From positions 186,001-250,000 of the forward strand of contig NZ_JAUCMN010000001.1 in NCBI RefSeq assembly GCF_030363035.1: a DNA stretch of 64,000 nt. Reading direction: 5' to 3'. This document shows, one piece after another, positions 49,984 through 61,212 of the stretch; position 1 is the stretch's first letter; every line of letters starts with the position of its first letter. This DNA is from Curtobacterium caseinilyticum (GTDB taxonomy: Bacteria; Actinomycetota; Actinomycetes; Actinomycetales; Microbacteriaceae). The notes beneath the pieces are model-generated. The model was not told where the DNA came from. It worked only from the letters and a program-made list of their open reading frames with translations, and made no database searches. The position numbers and the translations under genes are program-made.

Positions 49984-51096
49984 ATGGCTGAGAACACCCC
50001 CACCGCCGCCCTCTCCGAGGTCGGCGTCAGCATCTGGCTCGACGACCTGTCGCGCGAGCTGCTCGAGACCGGCAAGCTGACCGAGCTCATCGAGCAGAAG
50101 AACGTCGTCGGCGTCACCACGAACCCGACCATCTTCGCGTCGGCCCTCGCCAAGGGCGAGCGCTACGACTCGCAGGTCAAGGAGCTCGCGGCGAAGGGCA
50201 CCGACGTCACCGAGGCGATCTTCGAGATCACCACGCAGGACGTCGCGAACGCCTCCGACGTCTTCAAGCCGATCTACGACGAGACCAAGGGCTTCGACGG
50301 CCGTGTCTCCATCGAGGTCGAGCCGGGCCTGGCCCACGACACGCAGAAGACCATCGAGCAGGCCAAGTTCCTGTTCGAGAAGGTCGGCCGCGAGAACGTC
50401 CTCATCAAGATCCCCGCGACCCTCGAGGGCCTCGAGGCCATCACCGAGGTCATCGGTGCGGGCATCTCGGTCAACGTCACCCTGATCTTCTCGCTCGAGC
50501 GCTACCGCGCCGTCATCGACGCCTACCTCGGCGGGCTCGAGAAGGCCAAGGCTGCCGGTCACGACCTCTCGAAGATCCACTCGGTCGCGTCGTTCTTCGT
50601 GTCGCGCGTCGACTCCGAGATCGACAAGCGCCTGGACTCCGTCGGCACCGACGAGGCCAAGGCCCTCAAGTCGAAGGCCGGCATCGCCAACGCGCAGCTC
50701 GCGTACCAGGTCTGGACCGAGCAGTTCGCCACCGAGCGCGCCCTGGGCCTGCTCGAGTCCGGTGCCAACACGCAGCGCCCGCTCTGGGCCTCGACCGGTG
50801 TCAAGGACCCGTCGCTGCCCGACACGCTCTACGTGACCGAGCTCGCCGCGCCGAACACCGTCAACACCATGCCGGGCAAGACGCTCGACGCGACCTTCGA
50901 CCACGGCGAGATCCACGGCGACGCCATCGCCGGCTCGTTCGACGACGCGCAGCAGGTCATGGACCAGATCGCCGCCGCCGGTGTGGACTACGACGACGTC
51001 GTGGCCCTGCTCGAGAAGGAGGGCGTGGACAAGTTCAACGTCTCCTGGGGCGAGCTCGTCGACACGGTGAAGACCGCGCTCGAGAACAGCAAGTAA
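49984..51096 (+). CDS. tal: Transaldolase
   Basis: 370 aa TalB/TalA-type enzyme of the long actinobacterial class. [11 protein letters not shown] (44-54) and the Schiff-base lysine K142 in [11 protein letters not shown] are present. Moves three-carbon units between sugar phosphates. ATG with an AAGAAGAGAAA leader. Second gene of the pentose-phosphate cluster. Confidence 0.96.
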   Translation: MAENTPTAALSEVGVSIWLDDLSRELLETGKLTELIEQKNVVGVTTNPTIFASALAKGERYDSQVKELAAKGTDVTEAIFEITTQDVANASDVFKPIYDETKGFDGRVSIEVEPGLAHDTQKTIEQAKFLFEKVGRENVLIKIPATLEGLEAITEVIGAGISVNVTLIFSLERYRAVIDAYLGGLEKAKAAGHDLSKIHSVASFFVSRVDSEIDKRLDSVGTDEAKALKSKAGIANAQLAYQVWTEQFATERALGLLESGANTQRPLWASTGVKDPSLPDTLYVTELAAPNTVNTMPGKTLDATFDHGEIHGDAIAGSFDDAQQVMDQIAAAGVDYDDVVALLEKEGVDKFNVSWGELVDTVKTALENSK

Positions 51097-51107
51097 GCAC
51101 ACCAGGA

Positions 51108-51150
51108 GCCCGCGTCCCGCGGACGGCACCACCGCCCTCGGGACGCGGGC
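51108..51150 (+). terminator. Hairpin after tal
   Basis: GCCCGCGTCCCG and CGGGACGCGGGC, 12-bp perfect stem, 12 nt after the tal stop; partial terminator or mRNA stabiliser before zwf. Confidence 0.6.
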
Positions 51151-51289
51151 ACCCACGGTCGTGACCCGACCGCCGGGGCCGCCACGTGCCTCCCGGCCGG
51201 ACCCGACCACCACGACGGCGGAGTCGCCGCTGCCACCGCAGCGCAGCGCTCCGCCGTCTCCGTTCGACTCACAAGGAGTTCACCGACTC

Positions 51290-52828
51290 ATGTCACCGGT
51301 GGCGATCACCCCGGAGCACAACCCGCTCCGGTTGCCGACCGACCGACGTCTGAACCGGATCGCGGGTCCCAGCACCCTCATCATCTTCGGCGTGACGGGC
51401 GACCTGTCGCGCAAGAAGCTGATGCCCGCGGTCTACGACCTGGCGAACCGGGGCCTCCTGCCCCCGGGCTTCGCACTCGTCGGGTTCGCCCGGCGCGACT
51501 GGGAGGACCAGGACTTCTCCCAGCTCGTGCACGACGCGGTCCGGGACCACTCCCGCACCCCCTTCGACGAGGCCGTCTGGAAGCAGCTCGAACAGGGCAT
51601 CCGCTTCGTGCAGGGCTCGTTCGACGACCCCGAGGCGTTCCTCGAGCTCAAGCGCACGGTCGACGAGCTCGATGCGCAGCGCGGCACGCTCGGCAACCAC
51701 GCCTTCTACCTGTCGATCCCGCCCAAGATGTTCCCGGTCGTGACCGAGCAGCTGAAGGTCTCGGGGCTCACCGAGAAGCGCGAGGACTCGTGGAGCCGTG
51801 TGGTCGTCGAGAAGCCCTTCGGCTCCGACCTCCGCACCGCCCGAGAGCTGAACGCGATCGTCGAGAGCGTCTTCGCGCCCGACGACGTGTTCCGCATCGA
51901 CCACTACCTCGGCAAGGAGACCGTCCAGAACCTGCTGACGCTCCGGTTCGCCAACCAGATGTACGAACCCATCTGGAACTCGAACTACGTCGACCACGTG
52001 CAGATCACGATGGCCGAGGACATCGGCGTCGCCGGGCGTGCCGCCTACTACGACGGCATCGGTGCGGCGCGCGACGTCATCCAGAACCACCTGCTGCAGC
52101 TCCTCGCGCTGACCGCGATGGAGGAGCCCGTCTCGTTCAAGGCCGCGGACCTGCGTGCCGAGAAGGAGAAGGTGCTCTCCGCGGTCCGACTGCCCGAGGA
52201 CCTCGCAACGGCGACGGCCCGCGGGCAGTACGACGGCGGCTGGCAGGGTGGCGAGAAGGTGCTCGGGTTCCTCGAGGAGGCGGGCATGAACCCCGAGTCC
52301 ACGACGGAGACCTACGCGGCGATCAAGCTCGACATCGCGACCCGTCGCTGGCAGGGCGTGCCCTTCTACCTGCGCGCCGGCAAGCGCCTGGGTCGCCGCG
52401 TCACCGAGATCGCGATCGTGTTCAAGCGCGTCCCCGAGGACGTCTACGGCAACACGCAGGCGCCGCTCGGGCAGAACGCGCTCGTCATCCGCGTGCAGCC
52501 GGACGAGGGGGTCACGCTCCGCTTCGGCTCGAAGGTCCCGGGCGTCGGCACGCAGGTGCGCGACGTGACGATGGACTTCGGCTACGGACACGCGTTCACC
52601 GAGGCCTCGCCCGAGGCGTACGAGCGGCTCATCCTCGACGTGCTCCTCGGCGATCCGCCCCTGTTCCCCCGTCACCAAGAGGTGGAACTGTCGTGGAAGA
52701 TCCTCGACCCGATCGAGGAGTTCTGGGCCACGCAGGGCCAGCCCGAGCAGTACCGTCCCGGCACGTGGGGTCCGGCGTCCGCCGATGCCCTGCTCGCCCG
52801 CGACGGCCGGACCTGGAGGCGTCCATGA
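51290..52828 (+). CDS. zwf: Glucose-6-phosphate dehydrogenase
   Basis: 512 aa. NADP fold GVTGDLSRKKL (34-44), EKPFG (174-178) and the active-site RIDHYLGKE (202-210). First step of the oxidative pentose-phosphate pathway. ATG at 51290 with AAGGAG about 11 nt upstream. Overlaps opcA by ATGA, as expected for an enzyme and its activator. Confidence 0.97.
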   Translation: MSPVAITPEHNPLRLPTDRRLNRIAGPSTLIIFGVTGDLSRKKLMPAVYDLANRGLLPPGFALVGFARRDWEDQDFSQLVHDAVRDHSRTPFDEAVWKQLEQGIRFVQGSFDDPEAFLELKRTVDELDAQRGTLGNHAFYLSIPPKMFPVVTEQLKVSGLTEKREDSWSRVVVEKPFGSDLRTARELNAIVESVFAPDDVFRIDHYLGKETVQNLLTLRFANQMYEPIWNSNYVDHVQITMAEDIGVAGRAAYYDGIGAARDVIQNHLLQLLALTAMEEPVSFKAADLRAEKEKVLSAVRLPEDLATATARGQYDGGWQGGEKVLGFLEEAGMNPESTTETYAAIKLDIATRRWQGVPFYLRAGKRLGRRVTEIAIVFKRVPEDVYGNTQAPLGQNALVIRVQPDEGVTLRFGSKVPGVGTQVRDVTMDFGYGHAFTEASPEAYERLILDVLLGDPPLFPRHQEVELSWKILDPIEEFWATQGQPEQYRPGTWGPASADALLARDGRTWRRP

Positions 52829-53769
52829 AGATCGACATGCCGAACACCACGGTGTCCAAGATCCAGAAGAAGCTCGTGCACATCCGCGAGGAGGGCGGCG
52901 CCGTCGCCCTCGGCCGCGTGCTGACGCTCATCATCTCGACGGCACTGGGCCACGAGGAAGAGGCGATCTCGGCCGCGAACCAGGCGTCGCGCGAGCACCC
53001 GATGCGCGTGATCATCGTGTCGAAGAACGACGGTGACACGAAGTCCCCCGGTCGTCTCGACGCGCAGATCCGCGTGGGCAGCGATGCGGGTGCGAGTGAG
53101 GTCATCGTCCTCCGCGCATACGGCGAGACCGCGACGGACGAGGAGAGCCTGGTCACCGGCCTGCTCCTGCCCGACGCGCCCGTCGTGGCCTGGTGGCCGC
53201 AGACCGCTCCGGAGCAGCCGGCGGCGTCCGCGCTGGGCCGGATCGCGCAGCGCCGCATCACCGACGCCGCCGCGCAGAAGGACCCGAACGGCGCGATCGA
53301 GGCGCTCGGGAAGTCCTACGTGCCGGGCGACACCGACTTCGCGTGGACGCGGCTCACGCTCTGGCGGAACCAGCTCGCCGCGGCGCTCGACCAGCCGCCG
53401 TACGAGCCGGTCACGGGCGTGGAGGTCTCCGGAGCGAGCGACAGCCCGTCGACGATCCTGCTCGCCGCGTGGCTCCAGCTGCAGCTGCAGGTCCCGGTGT
53501 CCGTCGTCACGTCGCCACGCGCGACCGGGTCGAGCGGCATCCACGGGGTCAAGCTCGAGCGCGCCTCGGGCGCGATCGACCTGGAGCGCTCGCTCGTCGA
53601 CGTCGCCACGCTGTCGATGCCGGGCCAGCCGACGCACGACCTCTCGCTGCCGCGGCGCAACCTGCGTGACTGCCTCGCAGAGGAACTCCGTAGACTCGAC
53701 CCGGACGTCCTCTTCGGGGACGTCGTCAAGCACGGGGTGCCGCAGCTCCGCGACTCGATCGCGGGCTGA
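52825..53769 (+). CDS. opcA: Glucose-6-phosphate dehydrogenase assembly protein OpcA
   Basis: 314 aa. Typical actinobacterial OpcA with VALGRVLTLIISTALGHEEEAI, HPMRVIIVSKNDG, and LLPDAPVVAWWPQTAPEQPA. It activates or stabilises Zwf; in cyanobacteria OpcA links G6PDH to redox control. Start overlaps the zwf stop. Confidence 0.94.
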   Translation: MKIDMPNTTVSKIQKKLVHIREEGGAVALGRVLTLIISTALGHEEEAISAANQASREHPMRVIIVSKNDGDTKSPGRLDAQIRVGSDAGASEVIVLRAYGETATDEESLVTGLLLPDAPVVAWWPQTAPEQPAASALGRIAQRRITDAAAQKDPNGAIEALGKSYVPGDTDFAWTRLTLWRNQLAAALDQPPYEPVTGVEVSGASDSPSTILLAAWLQLQLQVPVSVVTSPRATGSSGIHGVKLERASGAIDLERSLVDVATLSMPGQPTHDLSLPRRNLRDCLAEELRRLDPDVLFGDVVKHGVPQLRDSIAG

Positions 53770-53789
53770 GCGCCCACACGGTCGGGTCC

Positions 53790-53818
53790 GGGTCGGCGTT
53801 CTCCACGAGCGCCGACCC
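53790..53818 (+). terminator. Hairpin between opcA and pgl
   Basis: GGGTCGGCG and CGCCGACCC with an 11-nt loop, 21 nt after opcA. The G+C-rich spacer up to pgl (166 nt) has further short stems and no gene. Confidence 0.5.
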
Positions 53819-53935
53819 GGCCCGCCCGGACCGGGCCTCCCGCTCGCGCGGGGGCCCGGTCGGACCGGACGGCAGTGCCGCCCGGTCGGACCGAAGGCGG
53901 TCGCACCGGTCGGCCGCCACGAACACGGGAGTCAC

Positions 53936-54706
53936 GTGACCAACGAACGACGGGTGCTGGTGCACCCGGACAAGCAGGCCCTCGGCGCATCGGTCGCCGC
54001 TCGCTTCATCACGAAGATCATCGACGTGCTCGACGAGCAGGAGCGCGCGGACATCGCGATCAGCGGTGGTTCGGTGTCGTCCCTCGTCCTCGCCGCGATC
54101 GGGCAGTCGCCGGCGCGCGAGAGCGTCGACTGGTCGAAGGTGCACGTGTGGTGGGTCGACGAGCGCTGGGTCGCCGAGGGTGACGCGGACCGCAACGTCA
54201 CCGGGACGCAGGCAGACTTCTTCGCCCACGTCGACGTCCCGGCCGAGAACATCCACCCGATGGCGGCGTCGGACGCCGGCCTCACCATCGAGGAGGCCGC
54301 ATCGCAGTACGAGCGCGAACTGCAGGAGGCCGCCCCCGAGGGAGCCGTGACCCCGCGCTTCGACATCACGCTGCTCGGCGTCGGCCCCGACGGCCACACG
54401 GCGTCGCTGTTCCCGGAGTTCCCGCAGCTCTCGGTCACCGACCGCGCCGTGCTCACCGTCGACGACTCCCCCAAGCCGCCGCCGCAGCGCCTCACGCTCT
54501 CCTTCCCGGTGATCAACGCTTCGCAGCGCGTGTGGGTCATCTTGTCCGGCGCCGAGAAGGCGTCCGTCCTCGGCCTCGCGCTGGCCGGTGCCGCGGTCGA
54601 CGAGGTGCCCGTCGGCGGCGTGCAGGGCCGGAAGCGCACGGTCTTCTTCGTCGACCAGGACGCTGCCCGCGAGGTCCCCGAGAACCTCATCGCTTCCACC
54701 TACTAG
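53936..54706 (+). CDS. pgl: 6-phosphogluconolactonase
   Basis: 256 aa DevB-type lactonase. ISGGSVSSLVLAAI (sugar-phosphate loop), WWVDERWVAEGDADRN and LLGVGPDGHTASLFPE are conserved. Hydrolyses the lactone made by Zwf. GTG start. Last gene of the cluster; palindrome copy 9 follows 18 nt after its stop. Confidence 0.95.
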   Translation: MTNERRVLVHPDKQALGASVAARFITKIIDVLDEQERADIAISGGSVSSLVLAAIGQSPARESVDWSKVHVWWVDERWVAEGDADRNVTGTQADFFAHVDVPAENIHPMAASDAGLTIEEAASQYERELQEAAPEGAVTPRFDITLLGVGPDGHTASLFPEFPQLSVTDRAVLTVDDSPKPPPQRLTLSFPVINASQRVWVILSGAEKASVLGLALAGAAVDEVPVGGVQGRKRTVFFVDQDAAREVPENLIASTY

Positions 54707-54724
54707 ACGCGACCCCGGACGGAC

Positions 54725-54766
54725 GGATGGGAGGCGCGGTGCCAGCTGGCACCGCGCCTCCCATCC
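54725..54766. repeat. Palindromic 3'-end element, copy 9 (compensatory change)
   Basis: 19-bp arms with loop AGCT. Compared with copies 3, 6 and 10, one C-G pair is replaced by T-A on both arms (GGATGGG/CCCATCC), keeping the stem perfect. Confidence 0.85.
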
Positions 54767-54940
54767 GTCTCCGCCCACCTGGCTTCTAGACCCGCCTGAC
54801 CCCGGTCCCTCCGGGTTCCGAAATCCTGCGCTCTCGGTGCACGCGGACTCGCTTCATGGAACCCCGCCGCACGGACGCGGCGAGTTGTGAAACCTCGACG
54901 AGCCGTGTCTGGCGCGTCCGAGGGTTCGACGACAGACGAC

Positions 54941-54976
54941 GAAGGCCCCCGCACCGGGATCGGTGCGGGGGCCTTC
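54941..54976 (-). terminator. Terminator after rbpA
   Basis: Perfect 15-bp stem GAAGGCCCCCGCACC with a 6-nt loop, 12 nt after the rbpA stop, reading into TTCGTCGTC on the minus strand. Confidence 0.8.
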
Positions 54977-54988
54977 GGATGTGTGGTG

Positions 54989-55348
54989 CTACTTCGCGGT
55001 GCCGCGCCGCTGCCGGAGCTGCTGGAGCGCGTCCTCGAGGAGCTGCGCCGCCTCTTCCTCGGTGCGGCGCTCCTTCACGTACGCGAGGTGCGTCTTGTAG
55101 GGCTCGGTCTTCGCGACGACGGGAGGGTTCTCCTTGTCGCGGCCGGCCGGCAGCCCCGTGGAGGGCGAGTCGACCGTCTCCGGGATCTCGTCGTCCGGCA
55201 GGTTCGCGGCGAAGTACCGCACGACCTCGTTGCCGAGGGCGTCCCAGTACGAGATCGCCACGCGCTCGGCCTGGACCCCGCGGTCCTGCTCACCCATCGG
55301 GCCCGCGCCGACGCGGGATCCCCGGATTGCACTGCCTCCGCTCGCCAT
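54989..55348 (-). CDS. rbpA: RNA polymerase-binding protein RbpA
   Basis: 119 aa. IRGSRVGAGPMGEQDRGVQA matches the N-terminal and core entry of RbpA, and KTHLAYVKERRTEEEAAQLL the sigma-interacting domain, so it should stabilise housekeeping sigma on core polymerase. It contains no cysteine, so the zinc site described for streptomycete RbpA is absent. It starts 3 nt after the secG stop; the two are co-transcribed. Confidence 0.9.
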   Translation of the reverse strand: MASGGSAIRGSRVGAGPMGEQDRGVQAERVAISYWDALGNEVVRYFAANLPDDEIPETVDSPSTGLPAGRDKENPPVVAKTEPYKTHLAYVKERRTEEEAAQLLEDALQQLRQRRGTAK

Positions 55349-55351
55349 GTG

Positions 55352-55603
55352 TCAGCTCCCAGCCGTGAACTTGTTGATGAGACCGAGCACGATGATCGAC
55401 ACGATCCAGACCAGACCGAGGATCACCGTGATGCGGTTGAGGTTGCGCTCGGCGACGCCGGACGCCCCGAGGTTGCTCGTCACGCCGCCGCCGAACATGT
55501 CGGACAGGCCACCACCGCGGCCCTTGTGCAGGAGGATGAGGAGCGTGAGCAGGAGGCTCGTGATCGCGAGCAGGACCTGCAGCACGACGGAGAGTATCGC
55601 CAC
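55352..55603 (-). CDS. secG: Preprotein translocase subunit SecG
   Basis: 83 aa with two membrane helices (about 3-24 and 56-78) separated by the glycine-rich loop HKGRGGGLSDMFGGG, the SecG signature. Part of the SecYEG channel. GTG start with AAAGG; its own promoter TACACT at 55634-55639. Gene order tpiA-secG matches other Actinobacteria. Confidence 0.96.
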   Translation of the reverse strand: MAILSVVLQVLLAITSLLLTLLILLHKGRGGGLSDMFGGGVTSNLGASGVAERNLNRITVILGLVWIVSIIVLGLINKFTAGS

Positions 55604-55633
55604 GACGTACCTTTCGTGTCAGTCAGCCATGCA

Positions 55634-55639
55634 AGTGTA
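55634..55639 (-). promoter_or_regulatory. -10 box (TACACT) of secG-rbpA
   Basis: TACACT on the minus strand about 30 nt before the secG GTG. Confidence 0.4.
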
Positions 55640-55708
55640 GCGGGCCACCGGAGCGGCCGGGGTCACCGGCACGGGCGTGGCCCGCGGCGCACCGCAGGCC
55701 CGGACGTG

Positions 55709-55744
55709 GTCCAGGCCGGTCACGCGGACGTGACCGGCCTGGAC
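55709..55744 (-). terminator. Terminator after tpiA
   Basis: Perfect 16-bp stem GTCCAGGCCGGTCACG with loop CGGA, 9 nt after the tpiA stop. Confidence 0.8.
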
Positions 55745-55752
55745 GGGGTGGT

Positions 55753-56528
55753 TCAGAGTCCGACGTGCTGCCGGAAGCGCGCGATGGCCGCGAACTCCTG
55801 CACGTCGAGGGAGGCGCCACCGACGAGCGCGCCGTCGATGTCGGGCTCGCGGAGGAAGCCGGCGATGTTGCCCGACTTGACCGAACCGCCGTAGAGGACC
55901 CGCGTGGCCGCGGCCGCCTCCTCGCCCCACGCCGCAGCGACGGCACGACGGAGTGCGGCGCAGTCGTCCTGCGCCTGCTCGGGCGTCGCGGCCTGACCGG
56001 AGCCGATGGCCCAGACCGGCTCGTACGCCACGACGATCTCCGCCGGCTGCACCGCGCCGAGGACCACGTTCAGCTGCTCGACCGGGACGACGCCCGCACC
56101 CCGCTGCTCGCGCTCCTCGCCGGTCTCGCCGACGCAGACCACCGGCACGATGCCGTGCTTGACGGCAGCGGCGGTCTTCGCGGCGACGACCTCGTCGGTC
56201 TCGCCGTGCATCGTGCGACGTTCGGAGTGCCCGACGATGACGTACTGCGCGTCGAGGGCGGCGAGGAACGCGCCCGAGACGTCACCGGTGTAGGCACCCG
56301 AGTCGTACTGCGAGAGGTCCTGAGCGCCGAACCGGATCTGCAGCTTGTCCGCCGAGATGAGCGTCTGCACGCTGCGGAGGTCGGTGAAGGGCGGGAACAC
56401 CGCGACCTCGACGTCGTCGTGGTCGTGACGCGCGTCCTTCAGCGTCCACGCGAGCTTCTGCACGGTGGCGATCGCCTGCAGGTGGTCGAGGTTCATCTTC
56501 CAGTTCCCGGCGATGAACGGAGTACGGC

Positions 56529-56532
<4 letters not shown>
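55753..56532 (-). CDS. tpiA: Triosephosphate isomerase
   Basis: 259 aa TIM barrel. GNWKMN (9-14, Lys12), GHSERR with the catalytic His, and AYEPVWAIG with the catalytic Glu. Interconverts DHAP and G3P. ATG at 56532 overlaps the pgk stop (ATGA); ATG at 56541 is a weaker alternative. Last gene of gap-pgk-tpiA. Confidence 0.97.
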
Positions 56533-58855
<2,323 letters not shown>

Positions 58856-58860
58856 TCACG

Positions 58861-58866
58861 ACCCTA
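58861..58866 (-). promoter_or_regulatory. -10 box (TAGGGT) of gap-pgk-tpiA
   Basis: TAGGGT on the minus strand about 110 nt before the gap start. Confidence 0.4.
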
Positions 58867-58947
58867 GCAGTCGGACACTGCGCGCCAGCGCCGGATGACG
58901 GTCCGTCCGGACGGTGGTCCGGACGGGGGTGGAACCGGGCCGGAGAC

Positions 58948-58989
58948 GGACGGGAGGCGCGGTGCCAGCTGGCACCGCGCCTCCCGTCC
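58948..58989. repeat. Palindromic 3'-end element, copy 10
   Basis: Perfect 19-bp arms with loop AGCT, 20 nt after the whiA stop and upstream of gap on the same strand; probably terminates the uvrC-rapZ-whiA transcript. Confidence 0.85.
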
Positions 58990-59009
58990 GGATGGCCCGC
59001 ACGCTGCGA

Positions 59010-59990
59010 CTACGCGCCCTCGAGCTCCTCCGGCACGCTGGCCTCGGTGCCCGGGATGCCGAGGTCGGAGGCCTTCTTGTCGGCCATCGCGAGCAGGCGG
59101 CGGATGCGGCCGGCGATGGCGTCCTTCGTCATGGGCGGGTCGGCGTGCTGGCCGAGCTCGTCGAGCGAGGCGTCCCGGTGCTCGAGGCGCAGCGAACCGG
59201 CGTACTTGAGGTGGTCCGGGACCTCGTCGCCGAGGATCTCGAGCGCACGCTCGACACGGGCGCAGGCGGCGACGGCGGCCTGCGCGGAGCGGCGGAGGTT
59301 CGCGTCGTCGAAGTTGACCAGGCGGTTGGCGGTGGCGCGGACCTCGCGGCGCTGGCGCATCTCCTCCCACTCCGCGGTCGTCCGCGCGGCACCCATCACG
59401 GTGAGCATCTGGCCGATGGCCTCGCCGTCCCGGATCACGACACGGTGGACACCGCGGACCTCACGGCCCTTCGCGGCGATGCCGAGGCGCGAGGCGGCGC
59501 CGACCAGGGCCATCGCGGCCTCGTTGCCCGGGCAGGTGACCTCGAGCGCCGCGGCCCGACCCGGGTCCGTGAGGGTGCCGGAGGCGAGGAAGGCGCCGCG
59601 CCAGATGGCGGCGAGGTCCTCGCGGTTCCCGGTGGTGAGCCGGTTCGGCAGCCCGCGGACGGGACGACGTCGGGCGTCCATCAGACCGGTCTGGCGTGCG
59701 AGGGTCTCCCCCGCCTCGAGCACGCGCACGAGGTAGCGGGTGCCGCGCCGCGACGACGCGGACGAGCCGACGCTCGCCTCGGACCGGACGCCGTACAGCT
59801 CCGCCAGGTCCTTCCGCACGCGGTGCACGATGATCCGGGTGTCGAGCTCGACCTCGACGGCGATCCTGCCGGAGATGACGTGCAGGCCGCCCGCGAACCG
59901 CAGGATGGTCGCGAGCTCGGCGGCGCGGACCGTGTTGCGGTTCACGACGACCCTGGCCAGTTCGTCCTTGACCTCGGCAGTCAACGGCAC
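59010..59990 (-). CDS. whiA: WhiA DNA-binding regulator
   Basis: 326 aa. N-terminal LAGLIDADG-homing-endonuclease-like domain ([11 protein letters not shown] at the start, [10 protein letters not shown]) and a C-terminal helix-turn-helix ([32 protein letters not shown]). In streptomycetes WhiA controls sporulation septation with WhiB; in other Actinobacteria it affects division. GTG at 59990 with AGGA 8 nt upstream. It follows rapZ by 75 nt; no yvcK lies between. Confidence 0.95.
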   Translation of the reverse strand: MPLTAEVKDELARVVVNRNTVRAAELATILRFAGGLHVISGRIAVEVELDTRIIVHRVRKDLAELYGVRSEASVGSSASSRRGTRYLVRVLEAGETLARQTGLMDARRRPVRGLPNRLTTGNREDLAAIWRGAFLASGTLTDPGRAAALEVTCPGNEAAMALVGAASRLGIAAKGREVRGVHRVVIRDGEAIGQMLTVMGAARTTAEWEEMRQRREVRATANRLVNFDDANLRRSAQAAVAACARVERALEILGDEVPDHLKYAGSLRLEHRDASLDELGQHADPPMTKDAIAGRIRRLLAMADKKASDLGIPGTEASVPEELEGA

Positions 59991-60065
59991 AGCATCATTC
60001 CTAACGTTTCTTCGGTGGGGTCCGCGGCCCCGGCGCACGTCCGTGTGGAGCGGCCGGAGGGACGG

Positions 60066-61046
60066 TCACTCCCGGCCGAGATCTCGGTTCTTCACACGCA
60101 CGGCGACGTCGGGCATCCCGCGGAGGAGGTTCGCCAACTCGGCGACGACGGCGACCGAGCGGTGCTTGCCGCCGGTACAGCCGATGGCGATCGTAGCGTG
60201 TCTTTTGTTCTCGCGCTGGTACCCGGCGAGCACGGGCTCGAGCACGGCGGCGTAGCGCTCGACGAACGAACGGGCTCCCGGCTGGGCCAGGACGTAGTCG
60301 GAGACGGGGGCGTCGAGGCCCGTGTGCGGACGGAGTTCCGGCACCCAGTAGGGGTTCGGGATGAACCGCACGTCGGCGACCATGTCGGCGTCGGCGGGCA
60401 GCCCGTACTTGAAGCCGAAGCTCATCAGGGTGACCTGCACGCCGACGAAGTGGTCGTCGGCGAACCGCTCCGTCACGGTGTTCGCGAGCTGGTGGATGTT
60501 GAGGTCCGACGTGTCGATCACCACGTCGGACGCCTCGCGGAGCCCCGACAGCCGCGACCGCTCGAGCCCGATGCCGTCGAGGAGCGTGCCGTCCCCCTGC
60601 AGGGGGTGCGGGCGGCGGACCTGCTCGAAGCGGCGGACGAGCACGGCGTCGGTCGCCTCGAGGAACAGGACGCGGACGCGGGCCGACGTGCCGGACCGGA
60701 CCTGTTCGACGGCCTGCTCGGGGTCGGTGAAGAACCGCCCGCCGCGGACGTCGACCACCGTGGCGATCTTGGGGATCTTCTCGCCCGCTCGGTCGGCGAG
60801 CTCGGTGAGCGGACCGAGCATCTGGGTGGGCAGGTTGTCGACGACGTACCAGCCGAGGTCCTCGAGGGCCTTGCCGACGGTCGACCGCCCGGCCCCGGAC
60901 ATGCCGGTGACGATGAGGATGTCGTGCTGCTGCGTCGTGCGGCCCGTCCCGTCCGGCGCTCTGCCGGTGCTCGTCTCGCTCGTGGGACTCGGGTCGCTCG
61001 TGGGACTCGGGTCACTCGTGCGACTCGTGTCGCTCGTGTCGCTCAT
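60066..61046 (-). CDS. rapZ: RNase adapter/nucleotide-binding protein RapZ
   Basis: 326 aa. A Ser/Thr/Asp-rich repetitive N-terminus (1-40, SDPSPT hexapeptide units), Walker A GMSGAGRS (48-55) and the C-terminal [18 protein letters not shown] that contacts RNA or signals in RapZ. In Enterobacteria it guides RNase E to sRNA; in Actinobacteria its target is unknown. ATG at 61046. Conserved neighbour of uvrC and whiA. Confidence 0.94.
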   Translation of the reverse strand: MSDTSDTSRTSDPSPTSDPSPTSETSTGRAPDGTGRTTQQHDILIVTGMSGAGRSTVGKALEDLGWYVVDNLPTQMLGPLTELADRAGEKIPKIATVVDVRGGRFFTDPEQAVEQVRSGTSARVRVLFLEATDAVLVRRFEQVRRPHPLQGDGTLLDGIGLERSRLSGLREASDVVIDTSDLNIHQLANTVTERFADDHFVGVQVTLMSFGFKYGLPADADMVADVRFIPNPYWVPELRPHTGLDAPVSDYVLAQPGARSFVERYAAVLEPVLAGYQRENKRHATIAIGCTGGKHRSVAVVAELANLLRGMPDVAVRVKNRDLGRE

Positions 61047-61161
61047 GTGTGGGAGGGCTCCGTCGTGGCGGCCCGGGCCACGGCCCGGGGAGGTCTCGGC
61101 TGCACGTCCAGGCTACCGTCCGCGTGCTGGACGGGGCGGCCCGCCGCCCGCGGAGCGGGCA

Positions 61162-61193
61162 GGACCCCGCTGCTGCGTCCGGCAGCGGGGTCC
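61162..61193 (-). terminator. Hairpin after uvrC
   Basis: GGACCCCGCTGC and GCAGCGGGGTCC, 12-bp perfect stem, 8-nt loop, 20 nt after the uvrC stop and before rapZ. Confidence 0.6.
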
Positions 61194-61212
61194 GGTCCGT
61201 CGTGCCGCCCGG

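Noticed and set aside
54703-54954. 83-aa minus frame between pgl and rbpA
   Set aside because: It crosses palindrome copy 9 and the rbpA terminator region, with Arg/Gly/Ala-biased composition.
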